This document shows, piece after piece, positions 43,894 through 53,068 of a stretch of DNA of 64,000 nt; the first letter of the stretch is position 1; the number at the start of each line of letters is the position of its first letter. This stretch comes from an uncultured Cohaesibacter sp. (GTDB taxonomy: Bacteria > Pseudomonadota > Alphaproteobacteria > Rhizobiales > Cohaesibacteraceae): positions 1,007,303 to 1,071,302 of the forward strand of contig NZ_OY761553.1 of the NCBI RefSeq assembly GCF_963664735.1, given 5' to 3'. The notes below the pieces were generated by a model. It saw only the letters and a list, made by a program, of their open reading frames with translations, ran no database searches and was not told the origin of the DNA. A program made the translations under genes and the position numbers.

Positions 43894-45672
43894 ATGACAA
43901 AAAAACCGGATCAACCGGGAGAGGATCAGCTACCCACTGCGGCAGCTGATGCTTTGAGCGGAGCTGTCGCTGTTTCTTCTCCCCCATCTCCGCCTGTGGC
44001 TCAGAAACAAAAACAGATAACAAACCAGCCTGAGCCACAGGCGTCTCCTCAAAAACCCGCCAGACCCAAAATCAAGGGGCTGCCTCGACGCATGCCGATT
44101 GCGCCGCGCCCGCTCCATGTTCGTCTGGCCTATGTGTTTGTAGCCATTCTCATTGGCCTCACCTACGGTTTCGGCTTCAGTGCGCTTACCGTCAATATGT
44201 ACCAGATTTCCGGACCGCTCGGCGCGACAACGAACGAAGCAGCTTGGCTGACGGCTGCCTATCTGGCACCCAATGTCAGTATGACGTTGTTTTTGTTCAA
44301 GATTCGCATGCAATTCGGTATCAGGAAGTTTGCAGAGATAGCTATTCTGGTTTACATGGCCATATCCTTGCTTGGTCTTGCCGTAAACGGCCTTGGAATG
44401 GCGTTGATCGTCGAATTTTTCAGTGGCATAGCAGGTGCGGCATTGACCTCGCTCACCATGATCTATGTGATGGAGCCCTTACCTCCGCAAAAGAAAATGA
44501 CGGTCGGCATCAGCATTGGTGCAACACTGGTCACTCTGGGCAGGCCCCTGGCCGGGGTGATTTCCCCCTATCTGTTGGAATTGTGGGGTGTACAGGGCCT
44601 GTATTTGCTCGAACTGGGGCTGGCTCTGATGTCTCTTGCGGCAATTTTCGTTTGCCCTCTGCAATCCCCTGCCCGCAAGAAGATGATCGAGCCGATCGAC
44701 TTTGTCAGCTTCCCGATGCTTGCCATCGGCATGGGCGGCTTCTGCATCCTCTGGAGCGTTGGCGTGTCCTACTGGTGGGTTGAAGCAGAGTGGCTTGGCT
44801 GGATTGCGGTAATCAGTCTCGTTGCTGCGACCATTTTTGCAGTAATTGAGCTTAACAGGAAAGTCCCGTTCATTGATGTTCGCTGGTTGACATCGCGCGA
44901 CATCTTGCAGTTCATCGTAGCGCTGCTGCTATTCCGCATCATTTGTTCCGAACAGACGACTGGCGCGGTCGGTTTCCTGCGTCAGATGGGCATTCTGAAC
45001 GAGCAGATGATTGCTTTCTATGTCGTATTGTTTTTCATGTCGGTCGCGGCTGGCGTTACTTGTTGTTTCGTCCTCAAAATCGGCAGCCAGATCTATGTGA
45101 AGATGGTAGCGCTCGTTTTGCTCTGCATCGGCTCTTGGTTGAACAGCCATCTGACCATATTGACCAGACCGGAGCAGATGTATGTCAGTCAGGGACTGAT
45201 TGCCTTTGCAAGCGGGCTCTTTATGCCCGCAGCCATGTCCTATGGCATGATTGCCGCTTTCCGAAAAGGTTTCGATCATATCATGTCCTTCATCTGCCTG
45301 TTCATCACCACGCAGAAGATCGGAGCGATGATGGGCTCGGGATTTTTTCGTAGTTTTATCACGATCCGTGAGAAGGCCCATTCCCACGCCATCGTGCAAT
45401 CGCTGGTGATGAGTGATCCGAACGTCGCCCATAGAATCCAGATATATGGACATAGCGTTGCGTCCTCTATAAGTGACCCGGTTTTAAGACAAGCTCAGGG
45501 TGTTGCCATGTTGGCACAAGCTGCAAGCCGTCAGGCCTATGTGCTGGCTTACAATGATGGCTTTCTACTTATGAGTTATCTTTCTGCCATAACCTTCTGT
45601 CTGCTCGCGGTGGAGCGGTTCATTCAGCTTCGCCGGATAAGAAAACAAACAATGGCTGCTGCAACAGCCTGA
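43894..45672 (+). CDS. MFS drug efflux transporter, DHA2/EmrB type
   Basis: A 592-residue membrane protein with about 14 helices of the DHA2 drug-proton antiporter family. A Pro/Gln-rich cytoplasmic N-terminal tail of about 72 residues precedes helix 1, longer than in E. coli EmrB. LTAAYLAPNVSM and the GRPLAGVISPYL stretch correspond to conserved early motifs. It works with the HlyD-type adaptor gene that follows by 25 bp to export toxic compounds across the envelope. Confidence 0.9.
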   Translation: MTKKPDQPGEDQLPTAAADALSGAVAVSSPPSPPVAQKQKQITNQPEPQASPQKPARPKIKGLPRRMPIAPRPLHVRLAYVFVAILIGLTYGFGFSALTVNMYQISGPLGATTNEAAWLTAAYLAPNVSMTLFLFKIRMQFGIRKFAEIAILVYMAISLLGLAVNGLGMALIVEFFSGIAGAALTSLTMIYVMEPLPPQKKMTVGISIGATLVTLGRPLAGVISPYLLELWGVQGLYLLELGLALMSLAAIFVCPLQSPARKKMIEPIDFVSFPMLAIGMGGFCILWSVGVSYWWVEAEWLGWIAVISLVAATIFAVIELNRKVPFIDVRWLTSRDILQFIVALLLFRIICSEQTTGAVGFLRQMGILNEQMIAFYVVLFFMSVAAGVTCCFVLKIGSQIYVKMVALVLLCIGSWLNSHLTILTRPEQMYVSQGLIAFASGLFMPAAMSYGMIAAFRKGFDHIMSFICLFITTQKIGAMMGSGFFRSFITIREKAHSHAIVQSLVMSDPNVAHRIQIYGHSVASSISDPVLRQAQGVAMLAQAASRQAYVLAYNDGFLLMSYLSAITFCLLAVERFIQLRRIRKQTMAAATA

Positions 45673-45697
45673 TAAATAGTGAGATTGGATAGACACC

Positions 45698-46825
45698 ATG
45701 CCTAAGTTCTTGAGATCTGTTGCGACCTATATCGCGGTTGCGTTCGGCCTATGTGGGATCTTTGTAGTTCTCTTCGTTTGGGGCCTGCCACCGTTCAGTT
45801 CGGCCAACCAGCAGCGCACCGATGACGCTTATATTCGGGGAAATGTAACAACGATCAGCCCCCAGTTGGCCGGATATATCGTTGATGTGCCGGTACAAGA
45901 CTATCAGCAAGTCAAAGAAGGTGATTTGCTGGTTCAGATCGACGATCGCATCTATGTGCAGCAGTTGGCTCAAGCCAAGGCTACACTTGAGAAAGCCGAG
46001 GCTTCTTTGCAAAACGCCAGTAGCAACGAAGAGACCGCGCAGGCTCAGGTTTCCGAAGCACGGGCGCAGGTTGCCAGCGCGCATGCAGCTCTGGAGATTG
46101 CCCGCCTCAATCTTTCCCGGACACAGAAGTTGCATAAAAAGGGCTTTGCGGCAACCAGTCTAGCCGATGAATATAGTGCCGCTTTCGATCAGGCAAAGGC
46201 GTCACTTGAGGCCCAACGCGCAGCCCTCGTCATCGCGCAACAAAACGTCAAGACAACCAAGGTCAACCGAAGATCCCTTCAGGCAGCAGTCGCGAGTGCC
46301 AAAGCGCAGGTGCAGCTTGCTCAGATCAATCTGGAACACACGCGCATCAGGGCACCGCGCGATGGTGCCCTCGGCCAAATCGGCGTTCATGTCGGTCAAT
46401 ATGTGACGGCAGGAACCACTGCCACCTACCTCGTACCACGCGACATCTGGGTTGTTGCCAATTACAAGGAAACGCAGCTGGAAAAAATGCTGGTCGGAGA
46501 GCCTGTTCGCTTTGCTGTCGACGCACAGGGGGGAGCCATATTCATGGGGCGTGTGGAGCGCTTCTCTCCGGCAACAGGCTCAGAGTTCAGCGTGCTCAAA
46601 TCAGACAACTCCACCGGCAACTTCACCAAGGTTGCCCAGCGGATCCCGGTCAGAATTTCGATTGATGACAATCAGGCAAATGTTGAACAGCTCGTTCCCG
46701 GCATGTCAGTCATCACCTGGGTGGACACATCGATGGGAAAACGCCCCTCCAGCATTGCATCTGGCGTAGGCGGGTCCTCCCTCCCGACAGCTCATCGGTC
46801 AGGTAAGGAGTTTGCCGAGCGATAA
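45698..46825 (+). CDS. HlyD/EmrA family periplasmic adaptor
   Basis: A 375-residue membrane-fusion protein: one N-terminal helix (about residues 10-32), a split biotinyl-lipoyl domain (VTTISPQLAGYIVDVPV and HTRIRAPRDGALGQIGVHVG), a long Ala/Gln-rich coiled-coil hairpin (about 90-215) and a C-terminal beta barrel. It links the EmrB-like pump to an outer-membrane channel, which is not encoded nearby. Last gene of the MarR-EmrB-EmrA operon. Confidence 0.92.
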   Translation: MPKFLRSVATYIAVAFGLCGIFVVLFVWGLPPFSSANQQRTDDAYIRGNVTTISPQLAGYIVDVPVQDYQQVKEGDLLVQIDDRIYVQQLAQAKATLEKAEASLQNASSNEETAQAQVSEARAQVASAHAALEIARLNLSRTQKLHKKGFAATSLADEYSAAFDQAKASLEAQRAALVIAQQNVKTTKVNRRSLQAAVASAKAQVQLAQINLEHTRIRAPRDGALGQIGVHVGQYVTAGTTATYLVPRDIWVVANYKETQLEKMLVGEPVRFAVDAQGGAIFMGRVERFSPATGSEFSVLKSDNSTGNFTKVAQRIPVRISIDDNQANVEQLVPGMSVITWVDTSMGKRPSSIASGVGGSSLPTAHRSGKEFAER

Positions 46826-46849
46826 GTCTTGAGAAAGACGCCCTTCTTG

Positions 46850-46951
46850 TCAAATCGGGCATCCTCTACCAACCTTAACCGATCCATTGGATGTGATTGC
46901 AATGCCGTTTGGATCAATTAGGTAGACATGACCATCCGTAGTCAAAGACAT
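46850..46951 (-). pseudogene. Fragment of a TPS-type filamentous haemagglutinin secretion domain
   Basis: The minus-strand frame reads MSLTTDGHVYLIDPNG and then IAITSNGSVKVGRG before a stop at 46850. GHVYLIDPNGI...NG.VKVG is the most conserved part of the TPS (haemagg_act) domain at the N-terminus of two-partner-secreted adhesins, normally thousands of residues long. Here nothing of the rest of the protein is seen, and the frame upstream has no signal peptide, so this looks like a decayed remnant. It lies on the 3' side of tRNA-Glu, a usual insertion point for mobile DNA. The remaining gap (46952-47234) shows no supportable gene. Confidence 0.55.
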
Positions 46952-47234
46952 AATATACGAAACCCACAAGCCGTATACTGCCGAGGTGGAAATCTTGGCC
47001 GTTCTGGATAGCCTCAGAGGCGAAAAGCTGTGCGACAGGCAAGATATATGCTGGGGCCTTTGTTACAAAGGGACAAAGATCGTCGTAGAGGCATCGAGTT
47101 TGAAGTCATATTTTTTTCGGCCATAAACGCCGCAAGAAACACGGAAATATTTAAAGGTAGCGAATAGGGAAAAACGGCGGAAAATGCTAAGGCAAAGCTG
47201 AAAAGATGTCCAACCGGCATACTCTAGTCAGACA

Positions 47235-47269
47235 AAAGCCCTCGCAACTGCCTGAGCTGCAAGGGCTTT
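47235..47269 (-). terminator. Rho-independent terminator of tRNA-Glu
   Basis: On the minus strand AAAGCCCTTGCA (47269-47258) pairs with TGCGAGGGCTTT (47246-47235) with one G-U wobble, followed by TTTTG-type sequence. It starts 11 bp past the CCA end of the tRNA. Confidence 0.8.
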
Positions 47270-47279
47270 GGATCTCGAT

Positions 47280-47354
47280 TGGTACGCCCTACGGGACTCG
47301 AACCCGTGTTACCGCCGTGAAAGGGCGGCGTCCTAACCGCTAGACGAAGGGCGC
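47280..47354 (-). tRNA. tRNA-Glu (anticodon TTC)
   Basis: A complete cloverleaf on the minus strand: acceptor GCGCCCT with AGGGCGT (one G-U pair), anticodon stem CCGCC/GGCGG with loop CTTTCAC giving anticodon TTC, T arm ACGGG-TTCGAGT-CCCGT, discriminator A and an encoded CCA. Length is 75 nt with CCA. Confidence 0.97.
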
Positions 47355-47550
47355 TCATCAATCGGTGAGCCGGTTTATAGGGGGCTTCTTTAAAAATCGC
47401 AAGACCAATTGAGATAATTCCATATGAAAAATGTCAGAATTTCGACTTTGTCCAAAGCCTTTTTGCAAAATCTCCATTTCTCATTGTATGCAGTTAATTT
47501 AGTTGTATGATAGAACTAATTCTTGATCTAATTTCAAAGTGGAGTGGCTT

Positions 47551-48492
47551 ATGCATGTGCGCGACAGCCTGGTGAATGATATCAGAGCATCCTCAAGGCA
47601 ACTGGTTAGACAATGGGGAGTATTGGCAAAACATGTAGCTGGTACAGAATATTCAATCAGCGCGGTTCATGCAGTGCTGGAAATTGGGCTAACTGATGGA
47701 ATCAATTCCAAGGATCTTGCAGATTCGCTCATTCTTGAGAAGTCTACAATCAGTCGGTTGGTCAAGAGTTTGGTTGAACAGGGCCTAATTATCAAGCTCC
47801 ACGATGATCAGGACAGAAGAAAGCAAGGGCTTGCCTTAACTGAAAAAGGGAAAATACTCTTTGACTCAATCAATGCCAATGCGAATGAGCAGGTCCGTGA
47901 CGCTCTGGGCAGTATTGAGGCAGAGGATGTCCTAAAAATCTCAAAGGGATTAACGCTCTATGCCGATGCGCTTTCGCGGAAAGAATACCCGCGTTCTGGA
48001 AGTTCAGCAATTATTGAAACTGGATACAGGGCCGGCCTTATTGGACAAATTTCCAGCATGCACTCGCAGTTCTACAACAAACTTGTCGGCTTTGGCTCGG
48101 TTTTTGAAGCCATTGTTGCGAGCGGAATGAGCGAATTTGCGGGAAGACTTGAGAAAGATTGCAATGAAATCTGGCAGGTGAACGAAAATGGCAGGTTCCT
48201 TGCCAGCATCGCGCTTGACGGTGAAGATCTCGGCAACAACATCGCGCATCTGAGATGGTTTATTGTCGATGCCAGTTTGCGGGGGCAAGGCGTTGGGCGG
48301 CTTCTGCTTGAGAAATCGCTGGATTTTGCTGATTCATTCGGTTTCAAGGAAACGCATTTGTCCACCTTCAAGGGACTCGATGCAGCTCGTCACCTCTATG
48401 AATCTAACGGATTTGTACTGACCGAAGAGAAACCCGATACAACATGGGGCAAGGAAGTCATTGAACAACAATTCGTTCGAAAGCATCCGTAA
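47551..48492 (+). CDS. MarR-type regulator fused to GNAT acetyltransferase
   Basis: A 313-residue two-domain protein. The N-terminal half (about 1-140) is a MarR winged helix (INSKDLADSLILEKSTISRLVKSL; DDQDRRKQGLALTEKG as wing). The C-terminal half (about 150-310) is a GNAT fold with acetyl-CoA motif DASLRGQGVGRLLLEK and YESNGF near the end. ATG 47551 has GGAG six bases upstream; GTG 47539 is a weaker choice. This fusion is known in proteobacteria but its acetyl acceptor is not established. TTAGTT/AACTAA half-sites with 9-bp spacing lie just before it (about 47500-47520). Confidence 0.9.
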   Translation: MHVRDSLVNDIRASSRQLVRQWGVLAKHVAGTEYSISAVHAVLEIGLTDGINSKDLADSLILEKSTISRLVKSLVEQGLIIKLHDDQDRRKQGLALTEKGKILFDSINANANEQVRDALGSIEAEDVLKISKGLTLYADALSRKEYPRSGSSAIIETGYRAGLIGQISSMHSQFYNKLVGFGSVFEAIVASGMSEFAGRLEKDCNEIWQVNENGRFLASIALDGEDLGNNIAHLRWFIVDASLRGQGVGRLLLEKSLDFADSFGFKETHLSTFKGLDAARHLYESNGFVLTEEKPDTTWGKEVIEQQFVRKHP

Positions 48493-48501
48493 AAAAAGCA
48501 G

Positions 48502-50316
48502 CTAATGCCTATCGACTTCTGCGGCATCAATTATGCGTAACTGAACCGAAGGGCGTCCCTGCCAATAGTCGAGCGACAGGCTACCTGCAACATGAAGACT
48601 TTGCCCTCTATTTTCCAATAGCAATTTGCCAATAGGCTCTTCTGCTGCGCGGAAGCATATGCCTTTAAGCTTCCCCCCTGAAGAATTGGCTATGGTGCAG
48701 CGGACATGCCCGCCCTGCCCGACGACATCAGCAAAAGCAATTTTGTGTGATGGAAAAACGAATATTGGTTCTGGATTACCAGCCCCGTAAGGGCCTGCCT
48801 TTTCCAACATTTTTACCAGATCTTCCGACGCACCGGTGGCCGTGAGGGCTGCATCGATCTTCAGCTCATCATGGGAGCGAGCATGGGCGACCTGAGCTTG
48901 CAATTGCTCTGTGAGGAAATGACGAAATTCTTCGATTTTCTCTGTCTCAATCGTCAAGCCGGCCGCCATTGCATGACCTCCGCCCTTGACCAATAGCCCT
49001 GATGCGTGGGCGGCTCTTACCGCCGCGCCAAGATCCGATCCCGTTATGGAGCGGCCAGACCCTGTTCCCAGTCCATCTGGCCCCAGAGCAATTGCAAATG
49101 CAGGACACCGGAACCGTTCCTTAAGGCGAGAGGCAAGAAGTCCCACGATACCGGCATGCCAATCTGCGCTGCTTGTTACGAGGCTTGAACAGTCCGGATC
49201 ATCCAGCATTTGGTGTTGGGCCTGAGCAATGGCCTCTTCAAGCATGATTTGCTCAAGGGCTTGACGCTCTTTGTTCAGACGCTCCAATTCAGATGCTATA
49301 TGTTCCGCCTCGCTCTGATCATTGCTCATCAAAAGGCGAGCACCCAAAGCAGCATCCCCTATCCGCCCCCCAGCATTGATACGAGGACCGAGCATAAAAC
49401 CAAGATGGTAGGGACTAACAGGCCCGCTGACACGCGAAACAGCCAGCAAGGCGCTAAGGCCAACACTGTTATTGGCGCGAATGACCATCAGCCCCTTTAC
49501 GACAAATGCCCTGTTCAAGCCAATCAGCGGAACAACGTCACAGACTGTGCCGAGCGCCACAAGATCGAGCCACCCAAGCAAATCCGGCGCCTTGAAGCCA
49601 GTATTGTAAAAGCCGATCTGTCTCAATTGACGGTTTACGGCAACAAGCGTCATGAAGGTTACACCCACCGCCGCCAGATGCCCCAATTGGCTCAGATCAT
49701 CTTGTCTGTTTGGGTTGACCAAAGCAACGCAGGCAGGCAACCCCTCCCCCACCTGATGGTGATCAATTACCACAACATCGATTTTTCGATCTCTGGCGCG
49801 TTCAAGAGCTTCGAAGGATGTCGAGCCACAGTCGAGCGTCAAGATCAGCGTATGTTTCTCATCGATCAACTGATCGATTGCGGTCGGGTTTGGCCCATAG
49901 CCCTCGAAAATGCGATCAGGAATATAGACGGTTGTTTCGCATCCGCAATGACGCAGGAATAAAGCCATCAAAGCGCTTGACGTTGCTCCATCGACATCAT
50001 AATCGCCAAAAATGGCGATCTTTTCTTTGCCCCGGATAGCTGCAGCAATTCTCTCTGCGGCTATGTCCATATCGGTTATGCAGGAAGGATCGGGCATCAG
50101 CCGCTTGAGACTGGGATCGAGATAATGAGCCGCACTTTCAGTCGTCTGGCCACGAGCGACCATCACGCGCGCGACGATATCCGGAATATCCTCGCTCTGG
50201 GCGATTGCACTGGCCAGTTCAATGCCACGTATATCCAACCCTTCCACCCAACGGCGTTCTTTGGCGGATTTACTAACTCCCAGATAGCTTTTGGAGGATT
50301 CATTTTCGGATAACAT
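48502..50316 (-). CDS. recJ: Single-stranded-DNA-specific exonuclease RecJ
   Basis: A 604-residue 5'-3' exonuclease of the DHH family used in recombination and repair. Motif I GDYDVDGATS (104-113), LDCGS (161-165), the DHH motif (185-187) and the DHHA1 motif GGGHAMAAG are all present, followed by the C-terminal OB-like domain. Length is normal. It is the last gene of the alaC-hom-glpX-recJ series on this strand and converges with the MarR-GNAT gene with a 9-bp gap. Confidence 0.96.
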   Translation of the reverse strand: MLSENESSKSYLGVSKSAKERRWVEGLDIRGIELASAIAQSEDIPDIVARVMVARGQTTESAAHYLDPSLKRLMPDPSCITDMDIAAERIAAAIRGKEKIAIFGDYDVDGATSSALMALFLRHCGCETTVYIPDRIFEGYGPNPTAIDQLIDEKHTLILTLDCGSTSFEALERARDRKIDVVVIDHHQVGEGLPACVALVNPNRQDDLSQLGHLAAVGVTFMTLVAVNRQLRQIGFYNTGFKAPDLLGWLDLVALGTVCDVVPLIGLNRAFVVKGLMVIRANNSVGLSALLAVSRVSGPVSPYHLGFMLGPRINAGGRIGDAALGARLLMSNDQSEAEHIASELERLNKERQALEQIMLEEAIAQAQHQMLDDPDCSSLVTSSADWHAGIVGLLASRLKERFRCPAFAIALGPDGLGTGSGRSITGSDLGAAVRAAHASGLLVKGGGHAMAAGLTIETEKIEEFRHFLTEQLQAQVAHARSHDELKIDAALTATGASEDLVKMLEKAGPYGAGNPEPIFVFPSHKIAFADVVGQGGHVRCTIANSSGGKLKGICFRAAEEPIGKLLLENRGQSLHVAGSLSLDYWQGRPSVQLRIIDAAEVDRH

Positions 50317-50390
50317 CGGCTATTACGGCTCTTTATACGGAATCACTTTTTGTGGAGCTTAACTTAACATGACGATGCCGTCTGACCACA

Positions 50391-50415
50391 AAAAAGGCGG
50401 GCCTTGAACCCGCCT
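50391..50415 (-). terminator. Rho-independent terminator after glpX
   Basis: On the minus strand AGGCGGG (50415-50409) pairs with CCCGCCT (50401-50395), followed by six T. It separates glpX from recJ. Confidence 0.85.
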
Positions 50416-50441
50416 CTTTTCATGCTGATAAAACAGTCTTA

Positions 50442-51431
50442 TCAATCCAGATGGAATTTTTCAAACTGGCGATGCTCGGTCTCAACCCAACGCACTGTGC
50501 CGGTGGTCGATCGCATAACAACAGTTTGGGTCTTGATGATGTTGCGTCCGAACTTCACACCAGACAACATGTTACCATCGGTCACACCAGTTGCTGCAAA
50601 GGTTACGTCGCCACCAGCCAATTCGATCATTTCGAACTTTTTGGAAGGATCGGAAATACCCATGCGGATGGCACGATTGAGCTGCTCTTCGTTGTTGATG
50701 ACAAGACGGCCTTGCATCTGGCCGCCGATGCAACGCAATGCGGAAGCTGCCAGCACCCCTTCAGGCGCACCACCAATACCCATATAGATATCCATGCCGG
50801 ATTCATCAGGGTCGGTAATGTGAATGATGCCCTGAACGTCACCGTCACCGATCAGACGAATAGCGGCACCGGTTGCGCGAACATCCTCTATGAGCTTGGC
50901 ATGACGTGGACGGTCAAGAATGCAGACGTTCAGATCGGAAACATTCACGCCCTTGGCTTCGGCCAGTGCATTGAGGTTGTCTTCCGGTGAGCGATCCAGA
51001 TCAACAAGCCCTTTTGGATAGCCCGGACCAATTGCGATCTTGTCCATATATACGTCAGGTGCATTAAGCAGACTGCCATGGTCCGCAATCGCGATGACGG
51101 CCAGAGAGTTTGGCTGGTTTTTGGCGCAAAGGGTTGTGCCTTCGAGCGGATCAAGCGCGATATCGACTTTAGGCCCCTGCTTGTTGCCGACTTCTTCACC
51201 GATATAAAGCATCGGAGCTTCGTCGCGTTCGCCTTCACCAATCACAACGCGGCCATTGATCGGAAGCTGGTTCAACTCGCGACGCATCGCGTCAACGGCT
51301 GCCTGGTCTGCCGCCTTTTCGTTGCCGTGGCCCCTCAGACGTGCAGCAGAAACGGCTGCGCGCTCCACGACGCGAACGATTTCAAGGGTCAGGATACGAT
51401 CCAGTACCGGTGCTTCTCTGATTTCACTCAT
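50442..51431 (-). CDS. glpX: Fructose-1,6-bisphosphatase class II
   Basis: A 329-residue gluconeogenic phosphatase. Metal and phosphate motifs are visible: GEGERDEAPMLYIGEEVG (65-82), DPLEGTT (94-100) and GGAPEGV further on. Class II enzymes convert fructose 1,6-bisphosphate to fructose 6-phosphate. It starts 87 bp after hom and has its own terminator before recJ. Confidence 0.96.
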   Translation of the reverse strand: MSEIREAPVLDRILTLEIVRVVERAAVSAARLRGHGNEKAADQAAVDAMRRELNQLPINGRVVIGEGERDEAPMLYIGEEVGNKQGPKVDIALDPLEGTTLCAKNQPNSLAVIAIADHGSLLNAPDVYMDKIAIGPGYPKGLVDLDRSPEDNLNALAEAKGVNVSDLNVCILDRPRHAKLIEDVRATGAAIRLIGDGDVQGIIHITDPDESGMDIYMGIGGAPEGVLAASALRCIGGQMQGRLVINNEEQLNRAIRMGISDPSKKFEMIELAGGDVTFAATGVTDGNMLSGVKFGRNIIKTQTVVMRSTTGTVRWVETEHRQFEKFHLD

Positions 51432-51518
51432 TCAATTTCCCCTTTTGCCCCAATGAGGCCATATGTGCAATGAAATCGGCATTCAAGGTAAATTCATTGA
51501 ATCGAAATTATCCGAATT

Positions 51519-52847
51519 TCACAATCTCTCAATTCTGATAACTTGAGGTGCGGCAACAACATGGCCATCGCTGACGATTGTTTCTATCGCGGTACGAATT
51601 GCCTGCTCCGTCGTCTCGTAGGTAATAAGAACCACATCCTGTGGCTTCTTGGCGTTTGTAATTGTTCCACTTTTTAGTTCTACTTTATATTTTGCTTTTC
51701 GTTGAACTATACTTTCGAGTGAAATGTCCTGTTGTGCCATGCGATTTGCGATTGTGGCGAAGACGCCGGGCTGATCGTTCACCCTAAGTCTTATGTAATA
51801 TCCACCTTCATGAGCCCTGATGCCGGCGGGTTTATATGGCTCCAAAACGGACGCGGGGCGCCCCAAAGGTTTGACCTGAAGCCCGCGAGCGATATCGATA
51901 ATGTCGGCGATAACCGCTGAAGCAGTAGCTTCTCCGCCTGCTCCGGGGCCAGAAAGTGTGATGGAACCAATGGCATCGCCTTCAATAGCGACCGCATTTG
52001 TTACGCCGTCGATCTGGGCAATTGGTGAATCCTGAGGAACCATGGTTGGATGCACGCGCTGTTCAATGCCGGTATCAGTTTTCTGAGCGACACCGAGAAG
52101 CTTGATGCGGAAACCGAGATCTTCTGCAGCAGAAATATCTGTTGGGGTTATTGAAGTTATCCCCTCAAGAAAAATGGAATCCGCTTCGATCTCATGACCA
52201 AAAGCCAAACTGGCGAGAATCGCGAGCTTGTGGGCGGTATCATTGCCTTCCACGTCAAAGGTTGGATCTGCTTCGGCATATCCCAACCGTTGCGCATCTT
52301 TCAGACATTCTTCGAAGGAAAGCCCCTCATCTTCCATGCGAGTAAGAATATAGTTGCACGTACCGTTCAGAATTCCGTAGACACGGCTGATGTTGTTGCT
52401 GGTCAGGCCTTCGCGAATGGCCTTGACAACCGGAATACCCCCAGCAACAGCGGCTTCAAAATTAATCGAAACACCCTTCTCTTCGGCCAGCTTTGCCAAT
52501 TCATTGCCGTGCTTGGCCAGAAGCGCCTTGTTGGCGGTGATAACATGCTTGCCGGCATTGATCGCAGCTCTTACAGCCTCTTCTGCCGGGCCGCTGTCGC
52601 CGCCGATCAGTTCTATGAAAACGTCGATGTCGTCGCTAACAGCCAATTCGCAAGGATCGGAGAACCATTTATACTTGCAGAGGTCAATGCCTCTATCCTT
52701 GTCTTTGCTTCTTGCCGAAACTGCATTGATGTTCAACGCGCGACCGGCTTTGATGGCCAGTTCATTTTCCATGGAGGAAAGACGTTTAAGTGCGGAAGTG
52801 CCAACGGTGCCGAGACCAGCTAGGCCGAGCTTGAGGGGGTCGCTCAT
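51519..52847 (-). CDS. hom: Homoserine dehydrogenase
   Basis: A 442-residue NADP-dependent enzyme converting aspartate semialdehyde to homoserine for threonine and methionine. The Rossmann motif GLAGLGTVG is at the N-terminus, the catalytic core NGTCNYILTRME and GYAEADPTFDVEGNDTAHK follows, and the C-terminal 80 residues form an ACT domain (GGYYIRLRVNDQPGVFATIA) likely used for threonine feedback. ATG 52847 is taken because the 36 residues before it in the longer frame are not family-like. Confidence 0.95.
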   Translation of the reverse strand: MSDPLKLGLAGLGTVGTSALKRLSSMENELAIKAGRALNINAVSARSKDKDRGIDLCKYKWFSDPCELAVSDDIDVFIELIGGDSGPAEEAVRAAINAGKHVITANKALLAKHGNELAKLAEEKGVSINFEAAVAGGIPVVKAIREGLTSNNISRVYGILNGTCNYILTRMEDEGLSFEECLKDAQRLGYAEADPTFDVEGNDTAHKLAILASLAFGHEIEADSIFLEGITSITPTDISAAEDLGFRIKLLGVAQKTDTGIEQRVHPTMVPQDSPIAQIDGVTNAVAIEGDAIGSITLSGPGAGGEATASAVIADIIDIARGLQVKPLGRPASVLEPYKPAGIRAHEGGYYIRLRVNDQPGVFATIANRMAQQDISLESIVQRKAKYKVELKSGTITNAKKPQDVVLITYETTEQAIRTAIETIVSDGHVVAAPQVIRIERL

Positions 52848-52942
52848 TTGGTTCGTGGTTCCAAAAGTCAAGTTTGTTGTACTTGCAGTTTTGCCGATTA
52901 AATTTCTAGAAAAAAATAAGTATTGAAATTTTTGAGCAAAAC

Positions 52943-52978
52943 GGCTGCTTGGCAAATTAAATACGCAAGCAAGCAGCC
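52943..52978 (-). terminator. Terminator-like hairpin between alaC-type gene and hom
   Basis: GGCTGCTTG (52943-52951) and CAAGCAGCC (52970-52978) form a perfect 9-bp stem; on the minus strand GTTTTG follows. A second hairpin TTTGGT-TTTT-ACCAAA lies at 52993-53008. Either this ends the aminotransferase transcript or it is a structured hom leader. Confidence 0.6.
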
Positions 52979-53068
52979 ATCCGCAAGAGCTATTTGGTTT
53001 TTACCAAAATTGTTTGCTCTCGCGAATGAAAACTTGTTTCTATCTACGAACAATACTGTCGACTAGCC

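Noticed and set aside
47014-47220. 68-codon minus-strand frame downstream of tRNA-Glu
   Set aside because: No motif beyond a hydrophobic N-terminus. It might be part of the decayed adhesin locus, but nothing in it shows that.
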